Assembly: GCA_016713175.1 (NCBI GenBank)
Contig: JADJPQ010000026.1
Location: forward strand, 1-64,000
Direction: 5' to 3'
Length of the DNA stretch: 64,000 bases
Source: Planctomycetota bacterium
Lineage (GTDB): Bacteria; Planctomycetota; UBA1135; UBA2386
The position numbers and the translations under genes are program-made. Under the pieces are notes generated by a model. The model did not search any database, was not told the DNA's origin, and saw only the letters and a list, made by a program, of their open reading frames with translations. Shown here piece after piece: positions 17,971 through 24,906 of the stretch; the stretch's first letter is position 1, and every line of letters starts with the position of its first letter.

Positions 17971-18185
17971 GCCTCGCAGCACAGTAGAGGCCTCGCAGCA
18001 CAGCAGGCCTCGCCGCAGTTGGCGCACTGCAACAGGTCTCGCGGCAGCCCTGCAGCCGCAACTTCCGGGAGCAACAGCCCCCGGCATCGCGCGCGGCCAG
18101 GCGGCACCGAACCGATGGGATCTGGCGCTGACTGCTGGCGCTGACTGCCGGCGCCAGCGCTGCCGCCGCCAGCGTATCGACTCGA
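17971..18185. repeat. Short direct repeats between the STAS gene and rpmH
   Basis: Just after the STAS stop, the block GGCCTCGCAGCACAG occurs twice in tandem with a third degenerate copy, within 17968-18020. At 18121-18175 the unit CTGGCGCTGACTG is repeated and followed by its near-inverse GGCGCCAGCG, able to form a strong hairpin between the convergent genes. No gene is seen. Confidence 0.55.
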
Positions 18186-18320
18186 CTAACCGACGCGGAA
18201 CTTGCCAGCGCGCTTGATCTTGCGCTTGATCACCTTGCGACCGCCGGTCGTCTTGCTGCGGGTGCGGAAACCAACCTTCTTGAGGCGCTTGGCCTTGGAC
18301 CGACGGACTTTGAGCTTCAT
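18186..18320 (-). CDS. rpmH: Large ribosomal subunit protein bL34
   Basis: 44 residues, strongly basic, with the bL34 core KKVGFRTRSKTTGGRKVI followed by a Lys/Arg tail. Length and composition match the family. The start at 18320 gives MKLKVRRSKAKRLKK; an in-frame upstream start would add 19 unrelated residues and lie in the promoter. Usually rpmH is followed by rnpA; here the downstream neighbour is a convergent STAS gene and no rnpA is seen. Confidence 0.9.
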   Translation of the reverse strand: MKLKVRRSKAKRLKKVGFRTRSKTTGGRKVIKRKIKRAGKFRVG

Positions 18321-18332
18321 GGCGGGGCGAAG

Positions 18333-18361
18333 AGTGTAGCCACGCCCCTGACCACCGTCAA
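18333..18361 (-). promoter_or_regulatory. Sigma-70-like promoter of rpmH
   Basis: On the minus strand TTGACG (18356-18361) and TACACT (18333-18338) are separated by exactly 17 bases. The start point would be about 18326, only a few bases before the ATG at 18320, and no Shine-Dalgarno sequence is visible, so the transcript looks leaderless. Confidence 0.7.
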
Positions 18362-18512
18362 ACCCGGTCTGCGACAAGGCGACGAGGTTGGCGCGGGACT
18401 AGACGATTTCCCGGCCACCCCCTACACATCCCCCCGCGCACGGTGCGACCGGAGTCCGGTCCCCTTTGCCACTCGATCCCCACCCGAAACCAACAACTTC
18501 GACCCACTCACC

Positions 18513-19934
18513 ATGGCCTGCCCCCGCACTTCCCTCGCCTGCGCCATCGCGGCCCTGCTCGGCGCCCACTCGCCTGCCCAGAGCACGATGACGCCGCTCG
18601 CCACGTTCGGCACCAACGGATGGCTGGCTCCGGCGTCGATCCCGCACCTCGGCATCGCCAACAACGAACGTGGCCTCGCTTACAACCCGCAGACCGGCAA
18701 TCTGGTGCTGGTCAGCCGGACCGGCGGAACCAACCTACGCGTGCTGAACGGCACGACCGGCGTCGACCTCGGCGCCCTGAACGCGACCGGCATCACCGGT
18801 GGCACGTTCGCGGTCAACATGGCCGACATCGCCGCCGACGGCTCGATCTACGTCTGCAACCTGAGCACCTCGCTGACCGCCAATTTCAAGGTGTACAAGT
18901 GGGACTCGGAAGCCCTCGGCATGACGAACGCGCCGACCGTCGCCTACGACGCGTTGACGACGGTGCCACGCACCGGTGACGCGTTCGCGGTGACGGGCGG
19001 CGTCGGCGCCAATCCGGTGCTCTTCGCCGCCTCCGGCTCGAACAGTGCCACACCGGCCCTGAACGGCTACTTCGTGGTAGGCGCGGCCGACGGCACCAAT
19101 GCCGCGACTGCCTACACGGCAGTCGCCGGCACCGCCGCACCGAACAACGGCTATCGCCTCGGCATGACCTTCGTCGATCAGAACACCATCATCGGCACGC
19201 AGGGCGCCAGTGCGCTGGTGACGGCGTTCAACGGCAGCACGGCGACGCTGACCGGCTCGATCCCGACCGCGTTGGCCCAGCGCGCGCTGGACTACGCGGT
19301 GATCGGTGGCACACCGATCCTGGCGATCATCGATTCGAACTCGTCGGTCGTGTCGATCTACGACATCACGGTGCCGGGCACCCCGACCCTGCTCGCGTCG
19401 GCAACGACCACCAGCGGCGCGCTGACCGGCAACACCAACGGCGCCGGGGCGGTGCAATGGGGTGCCATCACCGGCAACTCCGCAACGCTCTACGCGATGA
19501 ACACCAACCAGGGCATCCAGGCGTTCTCGGTGACCATCCAACTGCCGGCCAGCGCCCGTTCGTTTGGCGTGGGCTGTGGCGCGCCCGCGCTGGCGCTCGC
19601 GGCGTCGGCGGCGCCGGTGCTCGGCACCACCATCAACCTGGACCTCACCGACATCCCGGCCACCACGGCGTTCGCGATCTACGCGCTCGGCTTCGTCGGC
19701 ATCCCCGGCGGTGTGCCGCTGCCGATCGCGCCGGGCTGCAACCAGTACCTGGTGCCGTTCACGACCGAACTGCAGGTCACCGGCGGCGCCACCAGCGCGC
19801 AGTTGCCGTTGATCCTGCCCAACGTCGGCTATCTGGTCGGCGTCGAAGTGTTCGGCCAGGGCGTGACGCTCGATGGCGTCTCGTCGGCGATCCTGACCTC
19901 GAACGGCCTACGCCTCTACCTCGAGACGTTCTGA
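18513..19934 (+). CDS. Secreted DUF4623-like protein with shared C-terminal domain
   Basis: 473 residues with a signal peptide (ACAIAALLGAHSPAQS). The main body resembles DUF4623-type beta-propellers: NNERGLAYNPQTGNLVLVSR, TGVDLGALNATGITGGTF and ADGSIYVCNLSTS. The last 115 residues are the domain common to this genome's secreted proteins, beginning FGVGCGAPALALAASAAPVLG and ending SAILTSNGLRLYLETF. No catalytic residues are apparent. It is probably a surface or extracellular structural protein. It is a single gene, divergent from rpmH. Confidence 0.75.
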   Translation: MACPRTSLACAIAALLGAHSPAQSTMTPLATFGTNGWLAPASIPHLGIANNERGLAYNPQTGNLVLVSRTGGTNLRVLNGTTGVDLGALNATGITGGTFAVNMADIAADGSIYVCNLSTSLTANFKVYKWDSEALGMTNAPTVAYDALTTVPRTGDAFAVTGGVGANPVLFAASGSNSATPALNGYFVVGAADGTNAATAYTAVAGTAAPNNGYRLGMTFVDQNTIIGTQGASALVTAFNGSTATLTGSIPTALAQRALDYAVIGGTPILAIIDSNSSVVSIYDITVPGTPTLLASATTTSGALTGNTNGAGAVQWGAITGNSATLYAMNTNQGIQAFSVTIQLPASARSFGVGCGAPALALAASAAPVLGTTINLDLTDIPATTAFAIYALGFVGIPGGVPLPIAPGCNQYLVPFTTELQVTGGATSAQLPLILPNVGYLVGVEVFGQGVTLDGVSSAILTSNGLRLYLETF

Positions 19935-19946
19935 CCGCGGCTGCGG

Positions 19947-20870
19947 TCAGGCCTTGAACAGCTTGATGAAGCCGAGCGCCAGCCGCTCGTCGAAGCAGCC
20001 GCGATAGGCCTGCGCCAGGATCCGCAGCGCGTCGAACACGCCGACCCGCGGCTGCTGCGTCGAATAGACCTTGTCGAACGCATCGACCAGCCCGACCAGC
20101 CGGGCCATCTCCGGGATCTGTGCACCGCGCAGCCCGTGCGGGAATCCCGAGCCATCGTGCCGTTCGTGGTGCGCAGCGGCGGCATCGATGACGGGTCCTG
20201 GCACGCCGAGCGAAGCCAGGATCTGCGCCCCGCGCTGCGTGTGTTCGGGATCGTGGTCGAGTTGCTCGTAGCCGACCTTGCCGACGTCGTGCAGCATGCC
20301 GGACATGCCGGCCAACAACAGCACGTTGGCCTCGGCCGACAGCACGTGCCGCGCCAGGCCCATGGCCAGGAACGACACCGTCAGGCTATGCGTCACCAGC
20401 CCTTTGCTGGCGCCGAGAACCCGCCGGACTGCCTGGAATCCCTGCTGTTCGCGCAGCAGCAGCCCGGACGTCGCGATCATCACCTTCTTGGTGCGCGCGA
20501 TCCGTTCGGCGTCCGGCCGCTTGCCGAGCAGATCCTCGGCCGCCGCCAGCGCGACACCGTGCAGAACGTCGGCGCGGCGCTCGAGCGGCGTGTTCTTGTC
20601 CTTCAGGATGCCATCCAGTTCGCCCTCGATGCGCTGGTAGTACGCCGCGCGATCGGACTCCCGGATGTACAGCTCGTGACAGCCTTCCGCCTGCAGTCGA
20701 CCGAGGTGTTCCTCGTTGACCGCGGTGGCGACATCCTTGTAGAGCACCCACGTGGTCGCCGATGTGCGCAGGAACACGGGGAACCGCAACGGCTCCCGGC
20801 CCGCGAGCCCAAGCAGCGGTACCGGGGCGTAGCTGGTGCGCACTTCTTCGGCAACCGCGGCTCCCCCCAT
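19947..20870 (-). CDS. HD-GYP-type phosphohydrolase/signalling protein
   Basis: About 307 residues. The C-terminal half is an HD-GYP domain: LLAGMSGMLHDVGKVGY, HHERHDGSGFPHGLRG and ARLVGLVDAFDKVYS. HD-GYP proteins usually hydrolyse cyclic-di-GMP; here the GYP triplet reads GFP, which is tolerated in some members. The N-terminal part (LLGLAGREPLRFPVFL, ELYIRESDRAAYYQRIE) resembles the DUF3391-like region often found before HD-GYP. The start could be ATG 20870 or GTG 20933; neither has a strong ribosome site. It could interact with the PilZ-like protein encoded 2 kb away, by inference only. Confidence 0.8.
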   Translation of the reverse strand: MGGAAVAEEVRTSYAPVPLLGLAGREPLRFPVFLRTSATTWVLYKDVATAVNEEHLGRLQAEGCHELYIRESDRAAYYQRIEGELDGILKDKNTPLERRADVLHGVALAAAEDLLGKRPDAERIARTKKVMIATSGLLLREQQGFQAVRRVLGASKGLVTHSLTVSFLAMGLARHVLSAEANVLLLAGMSGMLHDVGKVGYEQLDHDPEHTQRGAQILASLGVPGPVIDAAAAHHERHDGSGFPHGLRGAQIPEMARLVGLVDAFDKVYSTQQPRVGVFDALRILAQAYRGCFDERLALGFIKLFKA

Positions 20871-20946
20871 CGCCGTGCAGATCGACGGCCGCACATCGCA
20901 GGCTTGAACGCGACCGGGTCGCGACCGTGGCACCGCCGCCGTCAGT

Positions 20947-21456
20947 TCACTTCTTCTTCTTGCCGAGCTTGTCCAGCAGCTTGCTGGTCGAGTGCGTCTT
21001 CTTGTCGCCGACGAAGATCGCCTTCAGGTCGAGTTGCTTCAGCGTGTCGCGCTCGGGCAGCGTCTTCAACGTGTACTCGGTGCCCTTGGCATACAACGAC
21101 GGCCGCAACTGCTCGAGCAGCTTGTCGGCAGTCGGCTCGTCGAAGCACGTCACGTAGTCGACGAACCACAACCCGGCGAGCACTTCCATGCGCTCCTCGC
21201 ACGGTACCAGCGGCCGCCCTCTGCCCTTCAGCTTCTCGGTACAGGAGTCACTGTTGACCGCGACGACCAGGAAGTCGCCGCGCGAACGCGCATCCTCCAG
21301 ATAGCGCACGTGGCCGACGTGCAGCAGGTCGAACACGCCGTTGGTCAGCACGACGATCTTGCCGTTGGCCGTCAGGCCACCGAGGATCGCTGCCAGACTC
21401 CGGCGATCGGTGACGATCTTGTCTTTGCTGCGCTGCTTGCGCGGTACGACGACCAA
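20947..21456 (-). CDS. HldE-like cytidylyl/adenylyltransferase, TTG start
   Basis: 169 residues of the nucleotidyltransferase family. The signature VVLTNGVFDLLHVGHVRYL contains the HxGH motif, followed by VVAVNSDS. It is similar throughout its N-terminal half to the C-terminal domain of the neighbouring HldE, but its end differs (Lys-rich, KLLDKLGKKKK). TTG at 21456 is chosen because GGAGG lies six bases upstream and homology begins shortly after; there is no suitable ATG. It probably transfers a nucleotide to a sugar phosphate or glycerol phosphate. It lies in the same direction, 95 bases after hldE. Confidence 0.8.
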   Translation of the reverse strand: MVVVPRKQRSKDKIVTDRRSLAAILGGLTANGKIVVLTNGVFDLLHVGHVRYLEDARSRGDFLVVAVNSDSCTEKLKGRGRPLVPCEERMEVLAGLWFVDYVTCFDEPTADKLLEQLRPSLYAKGTEYTLKTLPERDTLKQLDLKAIFVGDKKTHSTSKLLDKLGKKKK

Positions 21457-21551
21457 GGAAGTCCTCCAGAGCGAGAGGGTTGCGAGGGGCCGCACGATAG
21501 CGTGCGGAGGTGCCGATGCCAACGCGACCTTCCGACACTTCGCGCGGTCGT

Positions 21552-23014
21552 TCAGCCGCCCGCCGGACGGCGCAGCCGTTCGACGATGCCGGTGGTCGAC
21601 TTGCCGGCCTGTAGCGGCACCAGCACGACCTGACCGCCGTGGGCCTCGACCCATTCGCGGCCGACGACGCCCTTGTCGCGCCAGTCTTCGCCCTTGGCCA
21701 GCACGTGCGGCGTGACCCGCTCGATCACCGCCGCCGGCGTGTCGTCGTCGAACGGCACCACGTAGTCGACCGCCTGCAGCGCCGCCAGCACGGCCATCCG
21801 ATCAGCCAACGGGTTGATCGGGCGTTCGGGCCCCTTGCCCTGCCGCCGGACGCTGGCATCGGTGTTGACCGCGACCATCAGCGCATCGCCGTAGGAGCGC
21901 GCCTTCTGCAGGTAGTCGCAGTGGCCGCGGTGCAGGATGTCGAAGCAGCCGTTGGTGAACACGAGCCGCCGGCCTTCGGCGCGCAACCGGGTCGCCACCA
22001 CGCCGCCTCGTCCAGGGTCAGGACCTTGTGCCGTTCGCCGAGCATCGCCAGGATCTCGGATCGCGAGGGCGCCCAGGTGCCGAACTTGCCGACGGTGATC
22101 CCGGCGGCGCAGTTGGCCAGCCGCAGCGAGTCTTCGAGCGACACGCCGCAGGCGCGGCAATAGGTCAGCACCGCCACCACGGTGTCACCGGCACCGGTCA
22201 CATCGAACACCTGCCGGGCCTCGGTCGGCAGGATCTGGTGGGAGCCGTCCTCGGTCTCGAAGAAGATGCCGTCCTTGCCGAGCGTGATGACCGCGTTCTC
22301 GATGCCGGTGATCTCACGCAGCCGCTGCGCGGCCCGGTGCAGGCTCCGCGAGCCGCGGATGGTGATGCCGGTCGCGGCCTCGGCCTCTTCGCGGTTCGGC
22401 GTCAGCAGATCGACGCCGCGGTAGATCGAGTAGTCCTTGCCCTTCGGGTCGACGACGACGACGCCACCGACCGTCCCCGCCGCCGCCACCGCCGCGGCGA
22501 TCACGCGCGGCGTCAGCACGCCCTTGCCGTAGTCGCTGAGCAGCACGCCCTGCCAGGGGAACGGCCGCTGCGCCAGCACCGCCAGCATCGCCTGCTCGGC
22601 CTCGCCGCCGACCGGCTTGCGGCTCTCCTCGTCGACCCGCAGCACCTGCGCGGTCTTGCTGACATACCGGGTCTTCCGCGTCGTCGGCCGGGTCCGGTCG
22701 ACGACCAGGCACCCGGTGTCGATGCCGTCATCGCCCAGCAACTGCCGCAACCGCCGACCGGCCTCGTCGTCGCCGATCGCGCCAAGCACCGCCGTCTTGC
22801 CGCCGAGCGCCCGCAGGTTGGCGGCGACATTGCAGGCACCGCCGAGCAGGTAGCGTTCGCTCTCGAACTCGAACACCAGCACCGGTGCTTCCGGCGACAC
22901 GCGGCTGGCGCGGCCGTCGACGTAGCGGTCGAGGATCAGGTCGCCGACCACCAGGATGCGCGTCGACGGCAACTGGCTCAGCAGATCGGCGCGCCATCGG
23001 CGCGACTCGTCCAT
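21552..23014 (-). pseudogene. hldE: HldE, bifunctional heptose-7-phosphate kinase / heptose-1-phosphate adenylyltransferase, frameshifted
   Basis: The N-terminal ribokinase-like domain has ILVVGDLILDRYVDG, LGGACNVAANLRALGG and the catalytic VTGAGDTVVAVL. The C-terminal nucleotidyltransferase domain has LVFTNGCFDILHRGHCDYL. Together (about 487 residues) they match full-length HldE, which makes ADP-heptose for the lipopolysaccharide core. The two domains are in different frames; a single missing base at about 22001-22008 lies exactly in the linker and, restored, joins LTLDEA to VVATRLRAEG. This is most simply an indel error. ADP-heptose synthesis supports a Gram-negative envelope. The ATG at 23014 overlaps a TGA in another frame. 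Confidence 0.82.
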
Positions 23015-23972
23015 CAGCGCAGCTCCATCGGCAGCCGCGCGCTCGGCCGTGCACAACAGGGCCTGGTGCAGCAGCGGCAGCACGATCTCGTGCATCGCCA
23101 GCACCGACAGACCTTCCTTCGGTGGCCGGCTGACGACGTTGGTGACGGCGCGATACTGCTGGATCATGTCGAAGTTGCAGGTCAGGAAGTCGCGGCCGAG
23201 CTGACCGCGGTTGCGTGCGATCGACACGGCCTTCAGGAACACCTCGGGCATGATGACCGCCGAGCCGATGTTGAGCCACACACCGTGGTCGAGCCGGCCG
23301 ACGGTGTCGGCGAACGTCCAGAAGTCGCGCAGCGTCGCCTCGCCGAGCGCGCGGCCGTCGAGTTCGGGATCCATGTGGACGATGTCGCAACCGACGGCCG
23401 CATGCACGGTCGCCGGAATGCCGAGCCGCGCCGCTTCGGCGAACACCGACAGATGGCGGAACGGCAGGTCGTCGTCGAGGATCTGCCGGCCGATCGCGAG
23501 TCCCAGTCCTTCGCCGCGCGCCGCCGCGCGTTTGGTCGCGCCGTTGATGCGCGTCGAGCGTCTCGCGCCAGAAGCCGAACGAGCCGTCGGGCAGGTTTTG
23601 CGCGACGTCCTCGCTGGTCGCCCCCTGGTAGGCGGTCTCCCAGTCGTGGATCGCCGACGCACCGTTGGTGGCGACGTGGGTGAGGAGGCCGCGGCGCATC
23701 AGGTCGATCAGCAGCGGCGACAGGCCGACCTTCAGCACGTGGGCGCCGAGCGAGACGCCGACTTCACGGCCGGCGGCGCGGGCGGTGACGATGCGGTCGA
23801 CGACCTTCTTCAGCGCCTTGCTGCCGTAGATGTCGGGCAGGGCAGAGAACCAGGTCAGGAAGCCGTCGACCGGCGGCAGGACCTTGGCGAAGTCCTCTTT
23901 GCGGACCAGGTTCTTGCGTTCCTGCAGCGGGCGGATGCGCAGCGGGCGGGGCGGTCGGCCGGGCTCTTGCAT
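23015..23972 (-). pseudogene. Conserved protein upstream of hldE (possibly deoxyhypusine-synthase-like), frameshifted
   Basis: About 319 residues if one base is removed near 23548-23553. The first part has LPPVDGFLTWFSALPDIYG, VSLGAHVLKVGLSPLLIDL and THVATNGASAIHDWE; after the break come INGATKRAAARGEGLGLAIG, VHAAVGCDIVHMDPE and LNIGSAVIMPEVFLKAV. These look like a Rossmann-type enzyme related to deoxyhypusine synthase, though I am not certain. I see no stop before the hldE start: the frame runs directly into the kinase, so it is either a fusion or a second indel hides a TGA that overlaps the hldE ATG (TGATG is present in another frame). Its place in the heptose operon suggests a role in envelope sugar or polyamine chemistry. 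Confidence 0.6.
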
Positions 23973-24083
23973 GGGGCGCGTGCATGGTGCAGGGGGCGGG
24001 GGTCCGGCGCCATGGTTTTGCCGAGTGGACCGGCCCGTTCCCCCGTTCCTGAACCCCACTGGCCACGCGCGAACCTCGACTGC

Positions 24084-24326
24084 ATGATTCCTGGCATGAA
24101 CTGGCGCGAACGCATCGTCGCCGACCCTGCGGTGCTCGTCGGCAAAGCCGTCATCAAGGGCACCCGCATCAGTGTCGAACTGGTGGTCGACCAGATGTCC
24201 CGAGGCTATTCCGTCGCCGACATCCTGCTGCAGTATCCGCACCTGGTCGAGCTCGACGTGCATGCCTGCCTCGCCTACGCGGCCGAGTTGCTGCGCTCCG
24301 AACGAACGTTCCGGCTGCCGGCATGA
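24084..24326 (+). CDS. DUF433 antitoxin
   Basis: 80 residues (76 if ATG 24096 is used). The core DPAVLVGKAVIKGTRISVEL, YSVADILLQYPHL and a final LAYAAELL are diagnostic of DUF433, a winged-helix antitoxin family usually paired with a DUF5615 PIN-like toxin. The stop overlaps the ATG of a toxin relic (ATGA). With the toxin broken, the antitoxin may be a surviving orphan. Confidence 0.85.
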   Translation: MIPGMNWRERIVADPAVLVGKAVIKGTRISVELVVDQMSRGYSVADILLQYPHLVELDVHACLAYAAELLRSERTFRLPA

Positions 24327-24440
24327 CGCTGCGCCTGCTCGCGAACGAGAACATTCACCAGCAACACGGACTGGCGGTCGTCCTTCGCCATCGTCGAGAA
24401 CGACCGGATACGCATTCGGCGCCTGCCTTCATCATGCTGA
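24323..24440 (+). pseudogene. DUF5615 toxin relic with internal deletion
   Basis: The first 11 residues MTLRLLANENI match the start of DUF5615 PIN-like toxins. Shortly after, in another frame, FAIVENDRIRIRRLP matches their conserved end and meets a stop at 24438-24440. About 70-80 central residues that would carry the PIN acidic sites are missing, so this is a real deletion, not a one-base artefact. Confidence 0.6.
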
Positions 24441-24489
24441 GTGCGGAAGAGTCATCCGTTCAGGCCCGTGCGCGTTGCCGACTCGCGCT

Positions 24490-24654
24490 GAGCGCTCCAC
24501 GCGGCTCGAAGGCGTCCGCACGTGGCATGTCCGCGGGTTTCGAAATTGGTTGATCCACTACCGCCAGGTCAGCGACGGCATCGAGGTACTCGACGTGATG
24601 CACGGCGCACGTGATCAGGAGCGTCACCTCGGCGAAAAGCTCGACGAGACCTGA
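24490..24654 (+). pseudogene. ParE/RelE-type toxin C-terminal fragment
   Basis: The translation LEGVRTWHVRGFRNWLIHY followed by GIEVLDVMHGARD matches the C-terminal half of ParE-family toxins. No N-terminal half, start codon or antitoxin gene is visible. With the DUF5615 relic it forms a patch of decayed toxin-antitoxin genes. Confidence 0.55.
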
Positions 24655-24666
24655 CCCGGTTGACGC

Positions 24667-24906
24667 CTACGATCGAACCGCCTTCGGTTCCAGCATCGCC
24701 CGATGCATGCGCAGTGCCTCGACCGCCAACGGCGACAGTCCCGCCCCACCACCATCCAGATGCGCGAGGATCCCGCGCCGCATCCGCGGTTCCCAGAACC
24801 GCTTCAGATGCCCGGCCAGCCCGGCCATCGCCGTCGCCTTGTCCGGCTCCGCCGCGAAGAACGCGCCGATCTCATTGCACATCTTGACCAGCTTCTGCGC
24901 GTCCAT
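24667..24906 (-). CDS. fdsD: Formate dehydrogenase delta subunit
   Basis: 79 residues: AQKLVKMCNEIGAFFA, then AGHLKRFWEPRMRRGIL and a closing helix. These are the hallmarks of FdsD, the small subunit or maturation factor of soluble NAD-dependent formate dehydrogenases. The ATG at 24906 shares a base with the corrected stop of fdsA (TGATG). It is the last gene of the operon. Confidence 0.88.
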   Translation of the reverse strand: MDAQKLVKMCNEIGAFFAAEPDKATAMAGLAGHLKRFWEPRMRRGILAHLDGGGAGLSPLAVEALRMHRAMLEPKAVRS

